DNA of 7,782 bases, from contig DBTO01000072.1 of NCBI GenBank assembly GCA_002307095.1, positions 1-7,782 of the forward strand. The letters are read 5' to 3'. Both the position numbers and the translations under genes were made by a program. Below the pieces are notes generated by a model. That model was not told where the DNA came from and did no database searches. It saw nothing but the letters and a program-made list of their open reading frames with translations. This DNA comes from Sulfurospirillum sp. UBA1314 (GTDB taxonomy: Bacteria > Campylobacterota > Campylobacteria > Campylobacterales > Sulfurospirillaceae). The stretch's first letter is position 1. Each line of letters opens with the position of its first letter. This document shows positions 1 to 5,816 of the stretch, in pieces.

Positions 1-821
1 TTATTGAGTTAGTTTTTCTGCTTATTGGTGCTCTCTTTTTAATTCGTTCCCTTTCACCGATCAATCGTTTGATTTCAGAATTTCCTGAGGGTGGTTTAAA
101 AAAGCGTTGGACGCTTTTAAGCACACTGATTCTCTATTTCCTTCTCTTTTATGTTGTCTTTGGCTATAGTTTATGGATTTCGCGTGAGAGTATCACCATA
201 CTTTCAATTGTTGGTTCGCTTATGATGCTTTTAGGCGGAGGCTTTGCTTATTTGGTAGGGCAACTTGCCCTGCAAACCGCAAATGATGTGAAAGATCTGG
301 CTATTTTACAGCATGAGAGTATCACTGATGCCCTGACTGGGCTTAAAAATAGACGCTATTTCAATCAACGGATCAACGAAGAAGTGGCACTGTCTAAACG
401 CTATAAGCTCCCTTTATCGTTGATTCTGATCGATGTGGATCATTTCAAAAAGATTAATGACACGTTTGGGCATCAAATTGGAGATGACGTACTGGTTAAT
501 CTTTCAAAACTCATCCTTGAGACCGTTCGGGATAGCGATATTGTCGCTCGTTATGGTGGCGAAGAGATTGCTATTATTACCCCCAATACAGCTAAAGCAG
601 AAGCGACACTTCTTGCAGATCGGTTACGCCTAAAGGTCGAAAAAACAACGGTTGCTATTGTTGAAACAACACAAGAGGTTGTACAAGTAACGATAAGTGC
701 GGGTATTTGTTCTTTGAGTGTGGTTATTACCGACGCAGATGCCCTGTTAGAAGAGAGTGATCAAGCGTTGTATTTGGCAAAAAAATATGGAAGAAATCGC
801 GTGGTAGCTAGTAACTGGTAA
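1..821 (+). CDS. Membrane-anchored diguanylate cyclase (GGDEF protein), 5' end missing
   Basis: This is the C-terminal 272 residues of a GGDEF protein that makes cyclic di-GMP from two GTP. The frame is open to the left edge (first full codon at base 3), so the TTG at 69 is an internal leucine codon rather than the start. Counting from base 3, hydrophobic segments lie at about residues 1-18, 37-59 and 66-90, so at least three membrane passes remain. The GGDEF domain follows with DALTGLKNRR, then LIDVDHFKKINDTFGHQIGD (metal and GTP binding region) and the signature GGEEI at residues 185-189. An RxxD inhibitory site, RDSD, sits at 176-179, exactly five residues before the signature, so product feedback is expected. 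The final signature residue is I instead of F, a tolerated but less common variant. The sensory part cannot be judged because the N-terminus is missing. It is convergent with the lipoprotein gene. The domain call is firm; the sensed signal is unknown. Confidence 0.93.
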   Translation, partial: IELVFLLIGALFLIRSLSPINRLISEFPEGGLKKRWTLLSTLILYFLLFYVVFGYSLWISRESITILSIVGSLMMLLGGGFAYLVGQLALQTANDVKDLAILQHESITDALTGLKNRRYFNQRINEEVALSKRYKLPLSLILIDVDHFKKINDTFGHQIGDDVLVNLSKLILETVRDSDIVARYGGEEIAIITPNTAKAEATLLADRLRLKVEKTTVAIVETTQEVVQVTISAGICSLSVVITDADALLEESDQALYLAKKYGRNRVVASNW

Positions 822-840
822 GAGGAGAGAACCTCTCCTC
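822..840. terminator. Hairpin between convergent genes, possible bidirectional terminator
   Basis: A perfect 8-bp stem, GAGGAGAG (822-829) and CTCTCCTC (833-840), encloses a 3-nt loop AAC. It starts directly after the TAA of the cyclase gene and lies 9 bases beyond the stop of the minus-strand lipoprotein gene, so it could end transcription from both sides. No run of T follows on either strand, so it does not fit the classical intrinsic terminator well; it could instead protect 3' ends. Confidence 0.45.
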
Positions 841-849
841 CAAGAGCAT

Positions 850-1416
850 TTACATACGTGTTAAACGGGTAACAATTTGATCGATACTGTCTGTAAATAA
901 AGAGTACAAGAACGGCTCTAAATCTTTTGAATTATACGAAGGTGCGATCCATTTGCTTCCTTTTTGACGGAAGGTTTGTGTAATGACATCATCACCTTTG
1001 CGAACCACCACTTCAATCTCAATTTCACCCATAAGATTTGCATCGAAATTTTTGTCATTGTAGATCAGTTCGATATCTTTAATATAGACTTCAACGACTA
1101 AATTGGCTTCATTGCTAGAAGCGTCAGTGTTAAAGCCTGCAAGATTGAGGGCATAGCCTAAACCTTCGGTGTATTTCTCCGTAAAGTTTTCATTGCTGTA
1201 GAAGTTAATGGTGCTAGAACTTTTTTGGTCAACATAACCGATAATGTTTTTCTTCGCACGGAGGTCTTTTACCGTTTTGAGGTAAACAACTTTTTTATCG
1301 CGTGTAAGTGGGCCTTTGTATTCGGCTTTGTAAGAGTCTAAGCTTAGTGCTTCGTTTTTGTAGGTACAGCCACTCATAATAAGTAGTGCAACCGCTGCAA
1401 AAATGAGATATTTCAT
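850..1416 (-). CDS. Small lipoprotein, YajG-like
   Basis: A 188-residue protein with a lipoprotein signal: a short basic start (MKY), a hydrophobic stretch to about residue 15, and a lipobox-like MSGC ending at Cys17, the predicted lipidated residue. The -3 position is M, less usual than L. The mature part is soluble, with no further membrane segment. A VKDLRAKKNIIG segment (about 49-60), a stretch resembling the helix of YajG proteins (about 79-94, ending LNLAGF), alternating beta-type segments and a C-terminal LFTDSIDQIVTRL recall the YajG lipoprotein family (Lipoprotein_16) of the envelope, whose function is not known. That link is my inference from the overall pattern. The ATG at 1416 is supported by GAGGAG seven bases upstream and an extended -10 box about 50 bases upstream. 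It is a single-gene unit transcribed away from nadK. The lipoprotein call is good; the family call is moderate. Confidence 0.85.
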   Translation of the reverse strand: MKYLIFAAVALLIMSGCTYKNEALSLDSYKAEYKGPLTRDKKVVYLKTVKDLRAKKNIIGYVDQKSSSTINFYSNENFTEKYTEGLGYALNLAGFNTDASSNEANLVVEVYIKDIELIYNDKNFDANLMGEIEIEVVVRKGDDVITQTFRQKGSKWIAPSYNSKDLEPFLYSLFTDSIDQIVTRLTRM

Positions 1417-1465
1417 GGTAATGCTCCTCGTATCTGACCCTTGGTGAGGTCTCTAATATGTGCGA

Positions 1466-1474
1466 ATTATAGCA
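1466..1474 (-). promoter_or_regulatory. Extended -10 promoter of the lipoprotein gene
   Basis: On the minus strand the sequence reads TGCTATAAT, a perfect sigma-70 extended -10 (TGnTATAAT), about 50 bases upstream of the lipoprotein ATG. Campylobacterota promoters typically carry this element and lack a conserved -35, and none is evident here. Confidence 0.65.
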
Positions 1475-1478
1475 TAAT
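1473..1478 (+). promoter_or_regulatory. Candidate -10 box for nadK-recN
   Basis: CATAAT lies about 37 bases upstream of the nadK ATG, a suitable distance for a short leader. It overlaps the minus-strand -10 box: ATTAT (1466-1470) and ATAAT (1474-1478) form an inverted repeat around AGC. TTAATA at 1485-1490 is an alternative. Only a weak call can be made from sequence. Confidence 0.35.
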
Positions 1479-1514
1479 CACTGCTTAATAAAAGAGACGC
1501 TAAAATGAGGAATC

Positions 1515-2393
1515 ATGAAAATAACCAATCATATTAAAAAATTAACCACGATTACGACCGTAGGACTTGTCAGCAAACCCAATGATGGCACGCTGTGCGG
1601 CTACGTGCATGAGATTGAAACCGCACTCGCTAAACACGGTGTGAGCTTGCTGATTGAAGAAAAAAGTGCCAAACTTTTAGGATGTGGTGAGGGTGTCAGT
1701 TTTGAGCAGATGTGTGCACAGAGCGATTTTCTCATCTCCCTTGGTGGCGATGGTACATTGATCTCTTTGTGTCGCAGAAGTTTGAAGTACCATAAACCTG
1801 TTCTTGGCATTCACGCTGGGCAACTAGGGTTTTTAACGGACATTCAGACCGATGAAATCAGCCATTTTATTGAAGAACTTTTTGCCGGGAATTACCGAAT
1901 CGATACGCGTATGATGCTTGAAGTCTCTTTACATGTAAACGGAAAAACTGAAAAAGTGGTCGCTTTTAACGACATCGTCTTGTCGCGTTCAAAAATCTCG
2001 CATATGAGCACAATTAAAGCGTATGCCGATGGGCAACTTTTTAACTCGTACTATGGCGATGGACTCATCGTCTCTACGCCCACAGGCTCGACAGCGTACA
2101 ATCTCTCCGCAGGAGGCCCTGTGGTGTATCCTCTGACCGAAGCGCTTATTTTAACGCCGATTTGTCCGCATTCGTTAAGCCAACGACCGCTTGTTTTGCC
2201 TGTTGATTTTGAAATCTCGTTTGAGAGTGATGGCGATACGGTTGTGGTGGTTGATGGGCAAGATACCTACACGATGAATGAGCATGATCGCGTGTGTGTA
2301 CGAAGTGCCAAGCAAGGTGCGGAACTGATTCACAGTTTGGATCGAGACTATTTTGAGATATTGAAAAAGAAATTGCATTGGGGGCATCTGTGA
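1515..2393 (+). CDS. nadK: NAD kinase
   Basis: NAD kinase phosphorylates NAD to NADP with ATP (or polyphosphate in some members) and is the only route to NADP in most bacteria; it acts in the cytoplasm. The 292-residue protein has the full family pattern: GGDGT at residues 77-81 with the catalytic Asp79, LGIHAGQLGFLTD after it, FNDIVLSR at the position of the NE/ND nucleotide-binding motif, and the NAD-binding block STPTGSTAYN followed by SAGGP. Length matches bacterial NadK (about 270-300). The start at 1515 is preceded by GAGGA with only three bases between it and the ATG, which is tight; the next in-frame ATG (about residue 60) would remove part of the N-terminal fold. The stop overlaps the recN start by four bases. 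nadK next to recN also occurs in E. coli and Mycobacterium, a conserved pairing. Confidence 0.97.
   Translation: MKITNHIKKLTTITTVGLVSKPNDGTLCGYVHEIETALAKHGVSLLIEEKSAKLLGCGEGVSFEQMCAQSDFLISLGGDGTLISLCRRSLKYHKPVLGIHAGQLGFLTDIQTDEISHFIEELFAGNYRIDTRMMLEVSLHVNGKTEKVVAFNDIVLSRSKISHMSTIKAYADGQLFNSYYGDGLIVSTPTGSTAYNLSAGGPVVYPLTEALILTPICPHSLSQRPLVLPVDFEISFESDGDTVVVVDGQDTYTMNEHDRVCVRSAKQGAELIHSLDRDYFEILKKKLHWGHL
1929..1938. repeat. TTACATGTAA palindrome, copy 1 (in nadK)
   Basis: A perfect 10-bp palindrome, extended to 12 bp here (TTTACATGTAAA, 1928-1939). It is read as TTA CAT GTA A.. and encodes Leu-His-Val at residues 139-141 of NAD kinase. Confidence 0.8.
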
Positions 2394-3931
2394 TAGAGCG
2401 CTTGTTGATTAAGAACCACCTCTCTTTTGCGGAGTGTGATATAGCGTTTGAAAAAGGGTTAGTGGTTTTTAGCGGCCCGAGTGGGGCGGGTAAATCGGTG
2501 CTGATGCAAGGACTTTTGTCGCTTTTTGGGTATGGCGATGTCCATGCCGATGTGATTGAAGCCGTTGTGGGGGAGAAATTAGGACTTGAAACCTTTGGTT
2601 TTGAAGAGGAAGAACCGAATATTTTTAAATTTCTCAAAGCGAAGAATGCGCGCTATTTTATCAACACGCAAGCGGTCTCTAAAAAAGGGATGGTGGAGCT
2701 TTCGCGTACCTTTGTCAACTATTTATCGGTCAAAGATAACAGTGAATTTGACAATAGCCGCCTTTTAAGCTTACTGGATGGCGTATGTACGCGTCAAGAG
2801 CCCGATCATCAGGAGAGAGTGAGTAAATTTGAAACACTTTTTGGTGAATATAAAACCTTACGCGAAGAGCTCAAACAGATCGAAGCCGAAGAGCAAAAAG
2901 TCGAAGATCTCAAAGAGTTTGCACGTTTTGAAATTGCTAAGATCAATGAAGTCTCTCCCAAGATCGGCGAAGATGAAGAGCTGCTCCGTTTTAAGAAATC
3001 GCTCTCTAAAAAAGAGAAGATTGAAGCGGCGATGCAAAAAGCAGGCACTATTTTTGAACTTGAAAGCAGTGTGATTGAAGCACTCAGCCTTATTGAAACC
3101 GATAGCAGCTTTTTTGATGCGTGTATGAATGAACTGCGTTTGGTGTTTGAAAAGCAAAATGAGACCCTAGAAGCTCTCGAAGAGATCGATGTAGAATCGC
3201 TTCTAGATCGCATCGAAAAGATTGCACAGCTTAAAAAACGTTATGGTTCGATTGAAGAGGCATTGGCGCATAAACACAAGCGCGAAGAGGAGCTTGCACG
3301 GTACGAAAACATCGCTTTTGAAAAGAGCCAACTGGAAAAAACTGTTGCACACTATGAGCGCGAAGTAGCGCAAAAGAGCCTACACATCAGTCAAACGCGC
3401 CACACCTATTTACCGCTCTTAGAAGCGCGACTCAATGACTACCTTGCACAACTGTATATGCCTTCTTTACAAGTCCGTTTGGAAGAGGGCGTCATGAGTG
3501 AACTTGGGTGCGATGCTTTACATGTAAACCTAGGAAAGGTCGATCTGAAAAAGATCAGTTCTGGCGAATACAACCGTGTCCGTTTAGCCTTTTTAGCCAC
3601 ACAAAATGAGTTTTTACTCTCACGTGGCGGTGTGCTCATCCTCGATGAGATCGATGCAAACCTCAGTGGTAAAGAGTCCATGAGTGTCGCCAATGTACTT
3701 AAAACCCTTTCTTTAAAATACCAAATCTTTGCGATTTCCCACCAACCACAGCTCTCTTCGGTTGCCAATCAGCACTTTTTGGTCACCAAAGATGCTTTAC
3801 ATGTAAGCCATGTGGTACCGCTTGTGGAAGAGGAACGCATTGTGGAATTAGCGCGCATGGTGAGTGGTGAGAATGTGAGCGATGAAGCGATCGTTTTTGC
3901 CAAATCTCTTTTAGAGAGTGCAAATTTGTAA
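2390..3931 (+). CDS. recN: DNA repair ATPase RecN
   Basis: RecN is an SMC-like ATPase that binds DNA ends and helps recombinational repair of double-strand breaks. Using the GTG at 2390, the protein has 513 residues and begins VIERLLIKNHLSF, the usual RecN opening. An in-frame TTG at 2378 would add four residues but is less likely. Visible motifs: Walker A GPSGAGKS at 29-36, a Glu/Lys-rich coiled-coil middle (about 140-360), ABC signature SSGEYNR at 390-396, Walker B VLILDEID at 415-422, and the His switch AISHQPQ at 448-454. Standard RecN has SGGE in the signature, so SSGE is a small departure. The protein is about 40 residues shorter than E. coli RecN (553), which suggests shorter coiled-coil arms. 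GTGA at 2390-2393 joins the start to the nadK stop, pointing to coupled translation. No SOS box is recognisable. No terminator is evident after the stop. Confidence 0.95.
   Translation: MIERLLIKNHLSFAECDIAFEKGLVVFSGPSGAGKSVLMQGLLSLFGYGDVHADVIEAVVGEKLGLETFGFEEEEPNIFKFLKAKNARYFINTQAVSKKGMVELSRTFVNYLSVKDNSEFDNSRLLSLLDGVCTRQEPDHQERVSKFETLFGEYKTLREELKQIEAEEQKVEDLKEFARFEIAKINEVSPKIGEDEELLRFKKSLSKKEKIEAAMQKAGTIFELESSVIEALSLIETDSSFFDACMNELRLVFEKQNETLEALEEIDVESLLDRIEKIAQLKKRYGSIEEALAHKHKREEELARYENIAFEKSQLEKTVAHYEREVAQKSLHISQTRHTYLPLLEARLNDYLAQLYMPSLQVRLEEGVMSELGCDALHVNLGKVDLKKISSGEYNRVRLAFLATQNEFLLSRGGVLILDEIDANLSGKESMSVANVLKTLSLKYQIFAISHQPQLSSVANQHFLVTKDALHVSHVVPLVEEERIVELARMVSGENVSDEAIVFAKSLLESANL
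3518..3527. repeat. TTACATGTAA palindrome, copy 2 (in recN)
   Basis: The same palindrome, again 12 bp (3517-3528), read in the same codon phase (Leu-His-Val) shortly before the RecN ABC signature. It shares GATGCTTTACATGTAA (3512-3527) with copy 3. Confidence 0.8.
3797..3806. repeat. TTACATGTAA palindrome, copy 3 (in recN)
   Basis: The third copy lies 279 bases after copy 2, in the same codon phase (Leu-His-Val) near the RecN C-terminus. The 16 bases 3791-3806 are identical to 3512-3527. Confidence 0.8.
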
Positions 3932-3994
3932 CAGTTTTTCTCCACCTCATTTCTACTCGTCGCAAAAATCATACAAATATCATATCTTTTCTTT

Positions 3995-4010
3995 ACTCTG
4001 CGTGTAGAGT
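3995..4010 (+). promoter_or_regulatory. Inverted repeat in the recN-lctP gap, possible operator or promoter
   Basis: The 101-base gap between recN and the permease gene holds ACTCT (3995-3999) and AGAGT (4006-4010) as a 5-bp inverted repeat with 6 bases between. TAGAGT (4005-4010) might serve as a -10 box, though that would leave a very short leader; CATATC further up is another option. A regulator of lactate uptake may act here, but the arms are short and nothing identifies a specific protein. Confidence 0.25.
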
Positions 4011-4020
4011 TTACATTTAA

Positions 4021-4027
4021 GAGGAGG
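4021..4027 (+). promoter_or_regulatory. Strong Shine-Dalgarno of lctP
   Basis: GAGGAGG, nearly fully complementary to the 3' end of 16S rRNA, stands five bases before the ATG at 4033. It is the best ribosome binding site in the window and fixes the permease start; it suggests the gene can be strongly translated. Confidence 0.8.
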
Positions 4028-4032
4028 TTTGT

Positions 4033-5682
4033 ATGCAAGCTTGGCAACAAGTTTATTCCCCAATTGCGGGCAGTTTAGGGCTATCTGCACTCGTGGCGTT
4101 AATCCCTATTATCTTTTTCTTTCTAGCACTTGCCGTGTTTAGAATGAAAGGTCATTACGCCGCAACGATTACATTAGCACTTTCGATGATTGTGGCTGTT
4201 GTTGGTTTTGGTATGCCTGCGAATATGGCATTTGCTTCAGCCGGATACGGCTTTTTATATGGTCTTTGGCCTATTGCTTGGATTATCGTCGCGTCGGTTT
4301 TCCTTTACAAGCTAACGGTTAAAAGTGGGCAATTTGGAATTATTCGTAACTCCATCCTTACGATTACCGATGATCAACGTATCCAAGTCATCCTCATTGG
4401 TTTTGCCTTTGGTGCGTTTTTAGAGGGTGCTGCGGGCTTTGGTGCGCCTGTTGCGATTACCGCGGCGATCCTTGTGGGACTTGGGTTCCAGCCGATCTAT
4501 GCAGCGGGTCTTTGTTTGATCGCCAATACGGCACCTGTTGCCTTTGGTGCATTGGGTATTCCTATCTTGGTTGCCGGTAAAGTAACTGGCATCGATCCAT
4601 TTTTAGTCGGTGCAATGGCTGGACGTCAGCTTCCATTCCTTTCTGTCCTTATTCCTCTTTGGATTGTAGCAATGATGGATGGCTGGAGAGGTGTTAAAGA
4701 AGTGTGGCCAGCAGCGCTTGTAGCAGGTGGCAGTTTTGCATTTTCACAATACGCAACGTCTAACTTCATTGGACCAGAGTTACCAGACGTAACCTCTGCC
4801 ATTCTCTCTATCATTTCTTTAACCATTTTCTTAAAGTTCTGGAAACCCAAAAATGTCATGAAAGGGCATGTTTCTGCTGAACTTGAGAAAGAGACTCAAA
4901 AAGCACACACAGGTGGCGAAGTGCTTAAAGCATGGTCACCGTTTATTATTCTCTCCGTTATGGTAACGATTTGGACGACCAATGCCTTTAAAGCGTATTT
5001 TGCTAAAGGTGCGATTATGGCGGGTACCATTTTCAACTTTGAGTTTACCAGTATCAGTAACGCCATTTTTAAAATGATGCCAATTGTGACTAAACCTACT
5101 GCCTTCTCTGTGGTTTATACCTTTAACCCTATTTCAGCAACGGGAACAGCAATCTTTTTTGCGGCAATTATCTCCATGTTCGTGTTACGCGTGAATGTTT
5201 CCACAGCGATTAAAACGATGGGCGAAACACTCTTTGAGCTTAAATGGGCGATTTTATCGATTGGTATGGTTTTAGGTTTTGCTTTTGTGATGAACTATTC
5301 AGGTATGTCAACAACGATGGCACTTGTACTTGCAAACACAGGCTTCTTGTTCCCATTCTTCTCTCCAATTCTAGGATGGTTGGGTGTATTCTTGACAGGT
5401 TCTGACACGTCATCCAACGCACTTTTCTGCGGATTACAACAAAATACAGCACAACAATTAGGATTAAACGAAACCTTAATGGTTACGGCTAATACCACCG
5501 GTGGTGTTTGTGGTAAGATGATCTCTCCTCAATCCATCTCAATTGCATGTGCGTCTGCTGGTATTGTTGGAAAAGAGTCTGACCTCTTTAGATTTACCGT
5601 AAAACACAGCTTAATTCTTGTCACCATTATGGGCTTAATGACAATGGCACAAGCATATATCTTTACGTGGATGATTCCTTAA
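4033..5682 (+). CDS. lctP: L-lactate permease (LctP family)
   Basis: An integral inner-membrane transporter of the LctP family (E. coli LldP, GlcA) that brings in L-lactate, and often D-lactate or glycolate, with protons. The 549 residues match the family (LldP 551). The chain is a series of about a dozen hydrophobic segments with a polar loop at about 270-298. Family blocks are intact: EGAAGFGAP at 131-139, the NTAPVAFGALGIP block around 165-178, SDTSSNA at 457-463, and GKMISPQS at 494-501 preceded by NTTGGVC. Substrate choice among lactate and glycolate cannot be settled from sequence. It stands alone: no lactate dehydrogenase or lutABC-type gene lies beside it, and it separates recN from the response regulator gene that directly follows recN in C. 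jejuni. A strong Shine-Dalgarno precedes it and a hairpin terminator follows, so it is probably its own transcription unit. Confidence 0.96.
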   Translation: MQAWQQVYSPIAGSLGLSALVALIPIIFFFLALAVFRMKGHYAATITLALSMIVAVVGFGMPANMAFASAGYGFLYGLWPIAWIIVASVFLYKLTVKSGQFGIIRNSILTITDDQRIQVILIGFAFGAFLEGAAGFGAPVAITAAILVGLGFQPIYAAGLCLIANTAPVAFGALGIPILVAGKVTGIDPFLVGAMAGRQLPFLSVLIPLWIVAMMDGWRGVKEVWPAALVAGGSFAFSQYATSNFIGPELPDVTSAILSIISLTIFLKFWKPKNVMKGHVSAELEKETQKAHTGGEVLKAWSPFIILSVMVTIWTTNAFKAYFAKGAIMAGTIFNFEFTSISNAIFKMMPIVTKPTAFSVVYTFNPISATGTAIFFAAIISMFVLRVNVSTAIKTMGETLFELKWAILSIGMVLGFAFVMNYSGMSTTMALVLANTGFLFPFFSPILGWLGVFLTGSDTSSNALFCGLQQNTAQQLGLNETLMVTANTTGGVCGKMISPQSISIACASAGIVGKESDLFRFTVKHSLILVTIMGLMTMAQAYIFTWMIP

Positions 5683-5705
5683 TCGAAGGATTTTACACAA
5701 CTCTT

Positions 5706-5731
5706 AAGACGGTGGATTTTCCCACCGTCTT
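5706..5731 (+). terminator. Hairpin terminator of lctP
   Basis: A perfect 10-bp stem, AAGACGGTGG (5706-5715) and CCACCGTCTT (5722-5731), with a 6-nt loop ATTTTC, begins 23 bases after the permease stop. The tract that follows is only loosely T-rich (CACCTCTTT), so termination may be incomplete. A smaller 5-bp hairpin (5676-5690) overlaps the stop codon and is followed by TTTT. Confidence 0.75.
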
Positions 5732-5761
5732 CACCTCTTTAGAAAATTCCCAATTGTTTTA

Positions 5762-5770
5762 TGTTAGAAT
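5762..5770 (+). promoter_or_regulatory. Extended -10 promoter of the response regulator gene
   Basis: TGTTAGAAT fits the extended -10 pattern TGnTATAAT with one mismatch and lies 46 bases before the ATG at 5817. No -35 is evident, as usual in Campylobacterota. Transcription would start near 5777, giving a leader of about 40 bases that contains the TTACATGTAA palindrome. Confidence 0.55.
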
Positions 5771-5790
5771 CTATAACTAATATCTCAATC

Positions 5791-5800
5791 TTACATGTAA
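5791..5800. repeat. TTACATGTAA palindrome, copy 4 (leader of the response regulator gene)
   Basis: The only intergenic copy, located between the candidate -10 box (5765-5770) and the AGGA ribosome binding site (5806-5809). In this place it could act as an operator or, as RNA, a short stem near the ribosome binding site. Confidence 0.8.
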
Positions 5801-5816
5801 CAATTAGGAAATACGT

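Noticed and set aside
69..71. TTG as start codon of the first GGDEF gene
   Set aside because: The frame stays open to the left edge and encodes a further hydrophobic segment, so the gene starts outside the window.
2146..2637. Minus-strand open frame of 163 codons across the nadK-recN junction
   Set aside because: It is antisense to two well-supported genes with intact motifs, its translation is Ser/Pro/His-rich without a recognisable domain, and it has no ribosome binding site that I can see.
3167..3206. 8-bp inverted repeat CTAGAAGC/GCTTCTAG with a 24-base loop
   Set aside because: It lies inside recN coiled-coil codons, has a long loop and no T run; likely chance.
2809..3213. Long minus-strand frame opposite the recN coiled-coil
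   Set aside because: The translation is Ser-rich, as expected from the complement of Glu/Lys-rich coiled-coil codons; it is a shadow of recN.
3769..4050. Minus-strand frame from the end of recN through the gap before lctP
   Set aside because: It mostly mirrors recN codons and the AT-rich gap, ends opposite coding sequence and has no family resemblance.
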